This document shows, in pieces, positions 9,923 through 21,710 of a stretch of 64,000 nt of DNA. Under the pieces are notes generated by a model. The model was not told the origin of the DNA. It worked only from the letters and a program-made list of their open reading frames with translations, and did no database searches. Each line of letters begins with the position of its first letter. Position 1 is the first letter of the stretch. This DNA comes from Diplonema papillatum (lineage: Eukaryota > Euglenozoa > Diplonemea > Diplonemida > Diplonemidae). The stretch spans positions 124,001-188,000 of the forward strand of contig JAPJBO010000007.1 in the NCBI GenBank assembly GCA_030068145.1, read 5' to 3'. Made by a program: the position numbers and the translations under genes.

Positions 9923-12900
9923 ATGAATGTTTTGAACCTGAGCGCGGCGGTGTACGAGGAGAGGTCGATCGAGTGCCGGGCTCACCAGCCGTTGTCGGAC
10001 GTGAGGCGGGCGATCGGTAACGCCGGGCTTGCGGACAGAGCGTTCGCGTTCGTGGGCAGGAACGGAGTGCCGGTCGAGCAAGACGACGAGCCCACTGTTG
10101 CGTCAGCAGACGTATCGTTCCCGAAGCGGCGATGGGTACGGCATGACCCGCTCGGTCTCCGTAGGCACGAGCGAACGCTCATCGCGTTTCAGAACGAAGA
10201 CGAGCCACTCGACTGCTTCCACGCCGGCGCCCGGCGAAACGCGGCCCACCTAGCTGCCCTCGACGACGCACGGTGCCATGTGCAAACAGCCGCCGGAGAA
10301 GAGCCAGATGATGCGATCGTTCGAATCTGCACAGCGCTCGACGCCACCGGGAGTACAGCGGTGCACATCTCGTTGTCCCGCGGCCACCTTGCCTTCCTCG
10401 AGTCCGTGCTGGAGCAGGTGAGCGCGCCAGCGGTTTCCCTGTCGTTCCTCACGCGTGATGCGTTCGTGCTTGCCGCCGTCGCGAATCGGCTGTCGGTCGT
10501 CAGGTGGATGGTTGAGAATTGCGCGCAATCAACTGCGGTCGTAGCCGTGTCGAAGCTGTTCAGAGCCCCAGCCACAACCGCTTACCTGTGCCGTCTGGGG
10601 CGCAAGACCGGTCGGCGGGCCTCAGCAAACCTGCTCCTGTGGGATGACGTGTGCATGTTCCTCCGAACCGGGGGCGCTGCGCTTCAGGTTGCCCTCAAGT
10701 ACGCACCGTCGTTCTGCTTCGCGACTCAGCGTATTGAGAAGGTGTGCCGCGTTTCATTTGTTTGTACCATTTGCACGAGAGGACACACGTCGGTGCTGCG
10801 TTCTGTCTTTCGTGTCAGCGGCGCTGTCGTGCACCACAGTCACGAAACACTCAGTGAACAGAAGGCTCATTCTTATAGATATAACCGGACTGTCACGTCT
10901 TCGAAGCAGCCTGGGCACCTCCGTCTTCTACAAGGTAGCTCTTCTTAGCGTTATTTGTGGATTAGAAGGTTAGAAAGTCGGTATTTAAAGTCTCCGTTTG
11001 ACTGTAGAGGCTCGGGTAGGTTTTTGATTTTGTGTGGAAAAATGCCCAAAAGAGGGAGGGCTGTTGGTGAGCTCCTTACCTTACAAACAGGCGGTCCTCC
11101 AAGTCGCGTCTGCCGGCGATGGCGAGACACTTTGCGCGATGCTGAAGGACACGCGCGTGCTGCTCGCGATGCGGCACAGCCGCCTCCCGGTGACTGCCGC
11201 CGCGGCGGCGGAGCTGCCGAAGGGCCAGGGCTGGGTGGTCCGCTTTTTGGTGAAGCACGCGAAGCTGTACACGGGCCCGTCGCGCGTTGCGCTGTCGCAG
11301 CCGCCGCACCTGCGGCACAAAAAGCTGGGCAAGGCGCTGTACGTCGGCGCCGCCGTCGGGCTTCCCCGCGGGCGCGCGGCGCTGGTCGAGGCCTCCGGCC
11401 ACCTTCACTGCGCCGCGGTCGTCAGCCACCCGGCACCAGACTCGGAGATCGGCCTGTACCTCGACCCGTCTCTCACGCTGCCGTGGGAAGGGTTCAGCAG
11501 CGGCGGGGGGAGCAGAAAGCCGCCCGACCTGGAACTGAGTGGATCCCCACGGTCCGCAGCAGGAGCCGCCGGGGGCTGGTCGTCGAACCGCGACGGGGAG
11601 TCGGCCGCGTTGGAGACCTGGGCGAACACGCAGAAGCGCAACCCGCCCACGGACGACAGCGTGTTCAAACACTTCGAACGGCTGCTCCAGACCCGGGAAA
11701 CCGACGATCCAGCAATGGAGATGGGGCAGGGAACCACCGAGCCCGAGGGCGAGGTGGAAGATGAGGCGGCGAATACGCGTGAAGACGACGCAACTGTACC
11801 GAAACCTGCAACAAACAAGAAAGTGAAGTGGAACACTGACTTTCAGACCGCAGGTACTCCCGACAGTTTACGTCGTAGTGCACGGGGTCGAAACCGTCCG
11901 TTCGCCCATGCCGTTCGCACTGGCGATCGGCTCGTGCCAAATGGCGTGTGGGGCTGCGTTGTAGGCAGCGCACTGCTCGACAAACTCATTACCCCGCTAC
12001 AAGGAGCCAGCGACGCGACCCTGTCGCTGCACCCGCCGCGCACCCGCGTGATCCCGGCGAGCCTGTGGCAGCGGGTGCTGCTGTTCCTGCCGGACTCATC
12101 GATCCCCCTCGCGATGGAAGCGCTGCCTTTCATACAGAGAGTCGTCCTCTGGCTCGACCCCGCCTCCATCTCGCACCTGCTCCCCAAGCACCCGCACCCT
12201 GGCACGCAGGCCCCTCCCCCAGACGCCACCCTCGACGTCCTCAACGCGAGCACCGGCAGCCTTCGGACAAGCCTTATCCTCCCCATCCGCATAGGAGAGC
12301 GCGACTCCGTGAAACCGAGCGAGAAAGAAGCCGCGACAGCACAGATGCCCCGGCTCCGCCGCGTCGACAAGGGAGAACCTGCGTCCCCGGTTGCTGCCTG
12401 CCAAGCGTTGTCGTCGTATTTGTACGTTCGCGACGCTCCGGGCTTGGCGGTGGCCGCGGCTTGTCGGCACGGGGTGAAGCCGAAGCTGCCACTGCCCGTG
12501 CTGCTGAAAATGGCGGTCGCCAGCCCGGGCACGCAGCAGGTCAAGTGGAGGGGCGAGCGGTGGAGCGTCTTCACCGCGATCGCAGAGCACTTCGGCCGCG
12601 AGAGCGGCGCCGCCTGCACGACCCTCGCGGGGCTCCTCCGCGACCACCAGCGGATCCCCGGGTTGGCGAAAGAACAGCTGGGGCACTCGAGCGAGAAGGG
12701 CACCCTCCACCGGTCCCTGCTTGCTGTGTCCGTGGCAACAGGACACTTGCCGTTGTTCGAGGCAGCGCTCGAAGCGTCGTCGTACTACCGGTCCATCGGT
12801 AAGAAGGCGAGGAAGCCGGGGCATCGTACGGTACTGTACGCAGACCTTCCCCTCGAGGCGGAGGGCGGCCTGCTGCTGCATTGCCTCCGCCGCAGAGCGC

Positions 12901-14912
12901 CGGCTGCGCTGGTCGCCTGCGCGGTCGACCAGCTCGTCCGCGCCGAAGGCGCGGCCGGGCTGCTGTGCACGCCGGGCTTCGCCGCGAGCGTGCTCACCGC
13001 CGGCGTCCTGTACCTGCGGGGTTCGGCGCTCAGCGTGCTCCGCCCGCTGCTGCTGGGTCCCGCGGGTGCCGAGGCGCTTGGGGGTGCCGAGCTGGTGGAT
13101 GCGGCCATAAAAAGCGGGTCCGTCGACGCCCTGCGGGGGCCCGCCGCCGCCCACCCACCGGGCGGAGACCACCTCAAAAAGATTTCTTGCCTTTCCTCAT
13201 CCCTCGAAACCAGCACCAATAGCAACGACCCCACACCCGGCGAAACCGAGGATACCCCAGCCGGGGTTCCGGGGGACCCTGCCGCCCCCCTCTGTCGGGC
13301 TTCGCTTGGGGGGGCTTGCGCGTTGGAGGAAGAGGAGGGGCTGTTCGCGGGGGACCGCATGCGGTTCCTCGAAACCGCCGCGAAGTGGGGCCGGGTGGGG
13401 GTTGTGCGGGAGATCGCCGGCGGCGGGGTGGCCACGGCGCACCTGGTCCGCGTGTTCCAGACGGCCGCGGCCCTCGCGCGCTGGGACGTGGCCGGGGCAG
13501 TGTACCAGCTGGCGGCCCCGCGGGGGCCCGCCCACCAGTTCTTGCGCGGCGCGCTGTTTTCGGGCGGCTCGGGGCTGCCGTGGGGGGGCGGGGGGTCCGG
13601 CGGGGCCGACGGCGAGCCGGGAGAGGACCGGAGCGACAGGGGCGGCGGCCCCCCGTCATCCTACCTTGCGACCGTCGAATCCTCGCCGAGTACTTCCACC
13701 CTCCCTCCTCCGGGGCTGGACGTGGTGCCCCTCGGCCTCGCGTGCAACCCGCCGCCGCCCGCGCCTGGGCAGGGCTTTTTCGCGGACGACGTGTCCGACG
13801 TCGACGTGCCGGCGTTCTGCTCGCTGTTCGTCCAGCCTTGCGACGCCGCGCGCGGGCCAGACGGAGGAAGCGGGGGTGAGCAGGAAGGGCGTGAAATGCC
13901 CGCTTCGGACGCTTTTTTGTCGACCGAAGACGTCGATGAGTACCCAATTTGGACCGCGCAGGCGGGCCCGGACAGCTTGTGGAACTGCCTGCCGCTGCCG
14001 AGTCGGATCGCGGTTTGCCGCATCGTCGGCATGCGGACGCTGCGGGAGATGCGCGAGCTGCGGGTGCTCGGCGCCGCGGCCGGCCTCGCGGAGGCAGTCG
14101 GCGTGCAGTGCGGGCGGGGCGCGATCCCGGGCTGGCACCGCCTCAACGTCGTCGGCCTGCGGCGGCACGAGCAGGCGGCCGCGACCGCCGCCGGCGGGCT
14201 CTCCGAGGCGGGAGGCGGCGCGAAGCCGCTGCAGCTGCTCGTTCGGAAGGTTTTCAGCAACGAAGCGTGCTTCACCCTTTGCTCTCGGTTGTACGCTTGG
14301 GGCACCAAAGGGTACTCTCCAATACCTTTTGCGCAGTGCGTCCTGAACGAGGGCACGTCGCGGGAACTGTTTACGACGGCTGAACCACTCGCCATACTGT
14401 CTGACATCGTCCACTCGCTACCCTCGGAGGGCGGGTACCCTGTGTATCTCTTCGTTTGCACGCACTCGGACACGTCGAACGACATCTCGTTCCTCCTGCA
14501 GCGGCGTGAGTCCCGCGTCGATACGATCGATGGCGCCGGCCCGGCGTTCTTCAAACCGGTCCTGATCTCGCTCCCCAAGCAATTCGCCGCCGCGCGCACG
14601 GGCGGCCGAGACCTATTTACGAATGCTCCGGCTCTATCGCCGGCACAGGTGATCACGATCCCTGTTCTTTCCTCTTCCATTCGGTGGTCCGGGTCCTGGG
14701 ACCTGCCAGCAGACGAAACCGTGTGGGCTCCACGTTTATACGAGCGCCTTGAGACTAGCAGACAGACAGATGACGTGCACAACGAAGATTCCATGCTCGA
14801 ACCCCAGAGTGCGCACGTCTCGCACTCCCCGGTAATACTTCTTCGCTTGCCTCATTGCACGGCACCGTCGCATCGATTTCTCGCTGAGTACTTCCAGCGA
14901 ACTGTCTGCTGA
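9923..14912 (+). CDS. Large ankyrin-like protein, about 1546 residues (two exons)
   Basis: Exon 1 is 9923-10741 and exon 2 is 11091-14912. Donor AAG|GTGTGC and acceptor ACAG|GCGGTC join in phase 0 (RIEK|AVLQVASAGD). The N-terminus (about residues 1-65) has beta-grasp-like spacing ending AFVGRNGVPVEQDDE, as in ubiquitin-like or PB1-type folds. Residues 100-200 contain ankyrin-like helices (NAAHLAALDD, TAVHISLSRGHLAFLE, VANRLSVVRWMVEN). Exon 2 contains more Ala/Leu-rich helical repeats (FLETAAKWGRVGVVREIA), a charged linker and a C-terminal globular part (LREMRELRVLG, YPVYLFVCTHSD). A good donor (CAG|GTGATC at 14649) suggests that the last ~88 codons, which include repeat-derived sequence, may really be intronic. 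Segments at 13163-13230 and 13642-13700 match an interspersed repeat. It could also be two adjacent genes. Function is unknown. Confidence 0.6.
10935..11000 (-). repeat. Interspersed repeat with CCGGAGACTCTAAA core (intron copy)
   Basis: On the minus strand this matches copies near 41088-41160, 41385-41450 and 53168-53240, and weakly 54100-54160. The shared core is roughly CAACCGGAGACTCTAAAATA followed by CTTCTAATCCACAAATAACG. It lies in the intron of the ankyrin-like gene. The copies are short and diverged, and no terminal repeats were seen. Confidence 0.55.
13163..13230 (+). repeat. Repeat R1 segment inside coding sequence
   Basis: Matches the intergenic repeat at 15330-15400 and the DnaJ intron repeat at 34790-34870 (core AAGATTTCTT, then CCTCATCCCTC and AACCAGCACCAATA). 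Here it stays in frame (HLKKISCLSSSLETSTNSND). Confidence 0.7.
13642..13700 (+). repeat. Repeat R2 segment inside coding sequence
   Basis: Matches 15408-15465 (CCCCCCGTCATCCTACCTTG, then CGAATCCTCRCCGAG). At 15.3 kb R1 and R2 are contiguous, whereas here about 410 bp of coding-like sequence separates them. A third, weaker R2-like stretch at 14860-14945 contains the last codons and stop of the long frame. Confidence 0.65.
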
Positions 14913-15923
14913 CGAGTTCCTCCTTCCGACGTTTTGCGCTACCGTGTTAAACGTGCCGATCCCCTCTTTCCCTTCCTGGCCGATTCGACGACGCCTCCAA
15001 CAGATGGCCCTTTGAGTTAGAGGACCTGTGCGCACCACGTCTTTCCTCTTCGGTGATCCGATCTGTGGGACAGCCGGCGGTACCGTTAGAGAAGCCGACC
15101 CAGAATCGCGTGCACGACGAGGATTCGGTGTTCCGAGACGTACAGCGTCTACCACGCCTTTGCAAGGAGCAGTTGATGCTAACAGCAAACACCTTCGGTC
15201 GCACACCTCCCTCGCATCCTGCCTGTGCGAAAGCTATTCGCCTTCACTTGAAACTTATTCTCTTCATGATGGTGTGATTAGTGTTTGGGAAACCATGGGA
15301 ACGAGTGTAAAAGAACGGAGGTAGCACAAACTACCGGGCCAGCGGAGACCACCGCAATAAGATTTCTTACCTTTCCTCATCCCTCAAAACCAGCACCAAT
15401 AACAACGACCGCCCCCCGTCATCCTACCTTGCGACCATCGAATCCTCACCGAGGTACTTCCAGTGTCCTTCCGCTGCTACGCCCCTCCCTCCTCTCCCGA
15501 CGTTTCGCGCTGCGTGGCGTGCCGTTCTTCTCCTTCTTTCCCCTGGCCGATCCACCCCCGCCCCGGAAGAAGAACTCCGAGAGACGGACTACACGCACCT
15601 GTCCGCGATGCCCCGTCCACTTCTTTCCGTTCACGTTTCACGAAATGGCCACGCTGCGAGAAAAATAGGCGCCGTGCGGCTCCCCCGCTGTTATAATCAC
15701 ACGCGCAAACTGGCGCCATCATTTAGCTTGGCTTGTATCCTTGTCGCGAAGCAAAACTACGAAGATCTAACGATTTGAATGGGTGAACTTCTTGCATTGA
15801 CATGGCTGAGGCGATATGAGCAAGCTCTCTCACTGAGGCGGTCCTTGCACTCAATTTGTGGGACAAAATCTCAACAGAAGGCAGAGGGGAAGGGGCGGGG
15901 GCACTCTCAGCGAGGGATCACAC
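14913..15923. repeat. Intergenic stretch with a contiguous R1-R2 repeat
   Basis: The contiguous R1-R2 repeat occupies about 15311-15510, including a leader shared with the DnaJ intron copy (GAGGTARCACAAACTACC). No gene is seen on either strand. Confidence 0.6.
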
Positions 15924-18587
15924 ATGGCCGTTCGAAGCAGATGGCCAGCGGCTGCGGCCAAGGATCCGACTTGGGCGAAGATGTCCGTGTCGGAGAGGCC
16001 CAAGTACACAGGCGAGGCGTTCTGGAAAGCGACGCACAACGACGCCTCGTCCGCGCAGAAGCTGAAGCTCGTCGGCATTGTCCTATTTGTGGCGTACATC
16101 CTCAGCTGTCTGCCCGGGGTCAACGCCTACGTGTACCTGCCGCTATCCTTTTCGACCCTCTTCTACTGCGAGGTCCTCCTCGGCGTCCTGTTTGCGTACT
16201 ACTCCTTTAGTTACTGGAAAGCGTGCCGCGGGCAGACGTGGACCTCACTGGCTAAAGTGTTCCTTCCCGACTCGCTGCTGGCCAGGCTGAAAGAAGGCGG
16301 GGAGCTGCCGGCAGTGAGTGGTTCGCAGAAGGTTTCAGCGGCGTCGCCGTCGCAGCATGTGCCCGCCTTGTTCGATGGCAGCCCGTCTCGTTTGCATCCG
16401 CAGGCAGGGCTCCACGCGTCCCCGTGGTCCGCCGTCACTTCGCCGCAAAGCATGGGACGGTATGCACAGAACAACAACCAACCCGGCATGTCGTCATCCG
16501 TGCCTCGCCTCCCTTGGTCAGCCCACCCACCCTCCGCCGGCTCCGGCCCGACGATACCGTCCATTTGGCACGCCTCTCCGTCTCGTATGAGCCAGTCGCC
16601 GCAGTCTTACTGGAACAGCCCCGTTGTACCGACACCCGAAGTCTGCCGGCCACTCGCCTTCGGCTCTCCTGGGTATGCCTTTTTGTTGTGTGTTTATCCA
16701 TTCTTTCCTAGCATGCGCCCATGCACATCCCCGTGGGTTTCTCGTGTTGTGTTTCCCGGGCTTCTAGTCTTCGTTACCCGTCACAGACACGGTAGCTCAC
16801 AATTTCACATGCAAAACGCGGACAATCTTCGGGAGTGAACTCCCAAATTCGCCTTCCGAGTATTTACTTCTCCCATAAAATGATACCTTAGGCTTTGCAT
16901 TCACGAAATTTCCCCGTTCAACAGGTCGTACGGAGGTGACTACATCGGGCGGCAGGACTCCGACTTCAGGTTTCGTGCGAGCCCTGTGCCGCAAGAAACC
17001 GCCGCGGCGCCATTGCCAAAGCTGGCTGAAGAAAGCTACCGCAACATCCTCCGCCTCACCAACAGGGACGGGGCGTCCGTGGCTAGCTTGACCGCCGAAG
17101 GAAGCACGCTGCAGCGGGACATCTTTAACCACATCGTCCAGCTCGAAAAGCAGGTGTGCCCCGCTCGGAAAAAAAAAGAGGAAACAACGTCACCAGACTG
17201 CGCATAAGACTCGGTTTATTGTCGGTAACATTTGTTGTTTGTGTACCTGCTGCTCTTTTTTTTGGCCGGTGCACAAACAAAACGAAGCGCCTGTCTTTTT
17301 TTGCCGGCACAAAAGAGCATCACCTCTTTTTGCCGTAAGTCACCAAGACACCCTGATTTCCCCCGCAGATAACCGAAGTTGAGAAGGCATTGCGAGACAT
17401 CAAGGAGCTCAACGGCATTCGTCTCGAGTGGTTCTCACCGACTAATTCGCTGTCCGAACCGGTGTGTTTGCTTCATCGTTTGGCTTTGGTACCCGTTTTC
17501 ACAGTTCTTTTCGCGCCCCTTCAGCACTGCAGCAGGGGATCCGCTCACACGGACAACGACAATTCTAAACAACCAACTCTCTCTCGCTCTCTCACACACA
17601 AGGAGCAGCAATCGGCAGTCGTAATGCCCCACCCACCCTTCAAGAGCGCGGATGATGGTCCGCCTTATGTGTCCGTGGCTTAAAGGACCAAAACACGGCG
17701 CAGACGGGACCAGTGCGGTGCTGAGCACATACCCATTCCAAGCACGTTCTTGCAAACCCACCCTTCAAGAGGTGTCACAGGGCCTCAAAAAGCCGCGTGT
17801 CGGCAGCTCATCACCGTGACAAGCGGGGTATTCTTCGCTTCAGACATTTTCTCATTATGGACCTTCTAACGCACGCAAACAGCTGCCGAACAACCAGGGA
17901 ACCCTGGGTCAAGCTTTGCAAGAAGTTCTTAAGCACCTGAGCGGTGAATTGCACCAGTGGGCAGGTGGACGCCCCGGTAGGGCGGACAGGGTGAGGACGA
18001 AGCAGGTGCTCTCCCAGCGGCTGAAGCTGGAGCGCGTGTTGGCGTGGGAGCACACACTGCCCAGCGCCATGCACTCCATGGAGCACGACGGCGCGGCGCG
18101 AACGAAGCAGAACAGGAGCAACCGGCAACGGTTCCTGGCCCGCCTCCGCAGCATAGTCAGCGAAGGGTTCCACGACGGCCGCAGAGAAGCCGGCGACGCC
18201 GAAGTGATCCTCCACTGCTTCGCCTCCCTCCTCGACTACTACCACTTCGGCAGTCGGCACACCACCCGCGTCGAATGGTCCGGTGCCTCCGCAGTCTTCC
18301 GTTACTCGAGTAGCCGGTGTCCCGGTCTACTCCAGCTCAGCATCGAATCCACCACCTACGAGCGCAATTCCATTTACGCAGTGACCCACGTTGACTCGGA
18401 CCTCGGGATCAACACAACGTACCTGACCAACCCTACACGATCGCTGTACGAGGCGATGTTCTTCTTCTTGCTGATCTTCGAGTTCAAGCACCCGAAAAAG
18501 TTACGGTCCACCGACGACACGTTCTCTCAATCCCGCTTGGCGGCGATCAGCAAACAGTTCTTGCTGGAAGGAACCGACACCATGTGA
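15924..18587 (+). CDS. TMEM209-like nuclear envelope protein (four exons)
   Basis: Exons 15924-16672, 16925-17153, 17369-17461 and 17883-18587 join in consistent phases and give 591 residues (human TMEM209 has 561). Residues about 45-105 form two membrane segments (LVGIVLFVAYILSCLPG and LFYCEVLLGVLFAYYSF). A Ser/Pro-rich linker follows, then a helical region (SYRNILRLTNRDGA, ITEVEKALRDIKELNG) and the family C-terminal domain: GDAEVILHCFASLLDY aligns with the part of TMEM209 that reads IIMHVFCTYLD, and SLYEAMFFFLLIFEFKHP with its FHTLLMFLYIIKTK. TMEM209 sits in the inner nuclear membrane and binds NUP205. I chose the ATG at 15924 because the longer upstream frame starts without ATG. Intron 3 carries a short retroposed element with a 16-bp target duplication. 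The stop is TGA, and the 3' end is repeated downstream. Confidence 0.75.
17647..17755 (+). mobile_element. Short SINE-like element in TMEM209 intron 3, with 16-bp target duplication
   Basis: The unit starts CGCGGATGATGGTCCGCC and ends CGTTCTTGCA. It is flanked by the 16-bp direct repeat ACCCACCCTTCAAGAG at 17631-17646 and 17756-17771, the length expected of target-primed retroposition. Related copies lie near 24960-25070, 32510-32645, 48590-48712 and 49160-49290, all on the plus strand, sharing GACCAGTGCGGTG and CACGTTCTTGC. No clear Pol III boxes or poly-A tail were seen. Confidence 0.7.
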
Positions 18588-18850
18588 CCGCTCTAGGGTT
18601 CGTGGTGTGAGGGCGCAGTCTTCGAGTTCAGAGCGTCCGGGTTGGACGCTCTCGCAATCTCGCTTGGCAGCGATCAGCAAGCAGTTCTTGCTGGAAGGAA
18701 CCGACACTATGTGATCGCTCTTCACCGGAAGGAGGTTCGTGGTGTGAGGGTGCAGACGTGCTGCGGTCTTCACCGAGGACACGTCTCGCAATCCCTCTCT
18801 ATCTGGAAGGAGGGACGCAGCGCCATACGACCGCTCTTCGCGACAGGTGT
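18524..18850 (+). pseudogene. Tandem copies of the TMEM209-like 3' end
   Basis: The last coding stretch and proximal 3' region (from CTCTCAATCCCGCTTGG at about 18524) recur about 126 bp later (18649-18780), including GAAGGAACCGACAC and the ATG-TGA end. A third, more decayed partial copy starts near 18781. Only the first is linked to the open gene. Confidence 0.8.
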
Positions 18851-18917
18851 GCGCGCGGTGCGAGGTGTAAACAACTTTGTTTGCACGCGCCAGGGGGAAC
18901 TCGCCTGTTAGTGAGTG

Positions 18918-19080
18918 ATACTCTCGGAGCGAGAGACGTGCCGGTGTTCCCTCCTCTGTCTTCATGAATTCAAGCGAAGAGCTTCGGATCCTGTATCCCC
19001 TGACGTGACCATCCCGTCACCGCACGGCGCGTGAAGACACATCTTCGGAGCACAAATAGTCTAGCGACGAAAGGAAGTTG
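18918..19080 (+). repeat. Interspersed repeat, plus-strand copy
   Basis: About 160 bp match the reverse complement of 24120-24280 (shared GTCACCGCACGGCGCGTGAA and CTTCGGAGCAC). It has no coding frame. The rest of 18850-19840 shows no gene. Confidence 0.65.
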
Positions 19081-19842
19081 CTGACTCGAGGGTGTCTCTT
19101 CGGCCTGTCCTCTCATCGCACCTTGTCCAGGCATTGCCTGAGTTGTTTGCATTGTACAGCCTGGTAGGTCCTCCTATATCAACGGCTGCGACGGCGTGTT
19201 GGCCCGTAGATCGCGATGCGTGTAGATGCTTGGATGCCGACTTTCATCAAGAACCTTCTGCGACTCTCGTCCCCGATCGAGGGTATCACAGCCTGCGGAA
19301 GTGCTGGCTCTGTTTGTTCCGGCAACCGGTGTCAAATGACTGAGGTGTTCGGGTTTATGACGGAATCCTACGCCCTCATCCCTATGATAGCTGGACCCTG
19401 GCACACACATTTTGCCACCGCCGCCCTCTTCCCCACCCGACCCCCGCCTCTCACCGATTTAGAATACGTGTGTTGTGCGCGCGATCCGTCCGAGGGCGCG
19501 TTCTCAGCCACAGGGGGGAAAAAGAAGCAAACCAAGAAGATTTGCCTTTTCTCACCGCGCTCGCCCTCCTTTCTTCGGCGGTCTTCCGCATGAGAAGCTC
19601 ATCAAAAAAAAAAAAGGGAGGAAAAAGAATTATCGGTTCTCGAGTTTAGAAGCCGTTGTCTTTACCCTCTTGTTCAAGCGCGTACCTTGAGTATATTGGG
19701 TTGCTTTCAGCTGCGCTGGCTGCTGCAAGGAGAAAGGAGAGCTGCTTACGAGCTTCACTAGTACGAAGATAACGGGGAAATGCTACCGATGGGGTAGTGT
19801 CTCCTCACGATACTCCACCTCGAGCGGACTCTACCCGCCCAG

Positions 19843-20140
19843 CCAGTACAGAAGAATTCTCGTGGGTGCTCGTTAAGCCTAGGGAAGCTCCTTCTGGTGG
19901 GTGCTCGTCGTTCCTAGTGGAGCCCCCTCGACGATTTGTAAGAGTCTTCGGCGCCCAGCCAGCACAGAAGAATCCTGGTGAGTGTTCGTCGGGCCTAGTG
20001 AAGCCCCCCTCGATGATTCGCGATGCATTAGCCAGCACGGAGGAGTTCTGGCGGGTGTTCGCCATGTCCAGGGGGAGCCCACTCGACGATTCGCAAGAAT
20101 CTTCGGCGCCCACCCAGCACGGACGAATCCTAGGTGGTTC
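19843..20140 (+). repeat. Degenerate tandem repeat, about four units
   Basis: Units of roughly 75-115 bp start with CCAGCCAG(T/C)ACAGAAGAAT or a variant at about 19843, 19959, 20034 and 20111, and share a GGGTGYTCG stretch and a CTCGACGATT stretch. Unit length varies by internal deletion. Confidence 0.65.
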
Positions 20141-20316
20141 GGAGTACGGTATCCGCATCAGGGTCCCGGCACGTATCAGACTCCCTCGGATTGCTTCGCA
20201 TCTCCGGCGCCCCGCTGTGTCGGGCAACGCAATTGCGAGTACGCCGCACCGCGAACCGGCTTTCGAGTCGAGATACAGATGATAAGACCAAAAAAACACC
20301 CCTTTGCACTAATATA

Positions 20317-21710
20317 CACGGTTGGCATGTAATAATTATTATTAGATTCGATTAGATTTTATTAGATATTATTAGCCTGATTATTACGTATTATTAGATC
20401 TAATAATGGGTAATAACTAATAATTTCTAATAATTTCTAATAATTTCTAATAATAATTATTACCTGGTAAGAATTTCTAATAATTTCTAATAAAATCTAA
20501 TAGTTTCTAATAATTTCTAATAATCTAATAATCGCCTGTAGAGAGTCCCCAGGATGTGGGAGGATCCGGGAAAGACTACTCAGTCGGACTAGGATCTTGG
20601 CAATGAAGCCGCGAAAATGGAGGGAACCCAGAAATCAAAGTAGCTACGCCTAAATCTCAGACTTGTACTCAGTGAAAATATCTGATTTAGCTTTCGGTGA
20701 AGATCTGCAGATTGTTCCTCCAATCTCAGATTATGCACTCAGCCCAAAACTCACATGCGAGTTCAAAATCTGCAAGTTTGTGAGCGAAAACCCGGCGCCC
20801 GCCCAGAAAACATCACGGTCCCGGACGATGCTCAATGGCGACGAACGCAAAGAAGAAGAAACACGAAAACAACACCAGAATCCATGCCAGGCAAGAGACT
20901 GGGTGGCCTGGCAGTGCAAGCCAAGCGGTGACGCCAAGGTGTTTTTAAGCAATGGTATTGTATTAATGTCGCCCCATAATGTACTTAATCACCGCAAGTC
21001 CCAGCGCTTCATCAAAGCGGTTGTGGGTAAGCCGCGGTGAAAAAGGCAGGACGTGACTATGGTGCTTGCAGAAGACAGTCCGAAGAACCGGCAGAAGATC
21101 ACAAGCAGGCCGTACATTCCGCGTGCAGATGAACGTGAAATGACACGGGATCTTATTGTCTGCTTCGGTCGGGTTCCAGCGAATGCCGATCATCAAAGGC
21201 CACATGCAACGGACTGTATGCCCAGCGAACGGGATTCGTGCTCAAAAGAAGGTTTCCCAGATGAGTTAGACCCCCATTCTGCCCTAAGAATACGGGTTCT
21301 GGCGGGTAGAGGTCGCATACCCCACGTGCCACATCATCGTCCTCTGCCAGGATCTTGCCTCAAACCTCTCCTACCTCTTTTGGCATCCTTCCATTTCGAC
21401 TTAGCAACAAACGGAATTGCGAACGGGGTGAACGGAATGGTTTGGACGCACGAACACCCACCGTGACGATCACCTTCCACTCCTAGGGGCACTTTTGCTG
21501 TGAGAGTGCATGGGAAAGTCAGGTAATAATGGATTTTTACCTGGTAATAATATCTAATATTGGGTAATATTTCTAATAATCAGGTAATAATATCTAATAA
21601 TTTCAGGAACCAGGTAATAATATCTAATAATTTCTAATAAAATCTAATAATTTGGGGCGGATTTCGGAAATCTAATAATAGGTAATAATCGTGATTATCT
21701 GCCAACCGTG
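20317..21710. mobile_element. TIR element with AT-rich subterminal repeats and 6-bp TSD
   Basis: The left end starts CACGGTTGGCA (20317-20327), and its reverse complement TGCCAACCGTG closes the right end (21700-21710). Both ends are bordered by AATATA (20311-20316 and 21711-21716), a likely 6-bp target duplication. Inside each end lies 170-200 bp of AT-rich sequence made of TCTAATAAT/ATTATTAGA units, many as 10-bp TAATAATTTC repeats. The left block contains the palindrome ATTATTAGATCTAATAAT at about 20388-20405. The 1-kb GC-normal core (20540-21515) has only short frames, of which 20663-21040 is the longest, and no transposase that I recognise. This looks like a non-autonomous DNA transposon. 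Confidence 0.7.

Noticed and set aside
12096-13172. Long minus-strand frames across the ankyrin-like gene
   Set aside because: Third-position GC bias and helical repeats support the plus strand; the minus frames are rich in Arg/Pro as expected for shadows.
20330-21690. AT-rich arrays as a centromere or replication origin
   Set aside because: The inverted ends and AATATA borders explain both arrays as subterminal parts of one element more simply.
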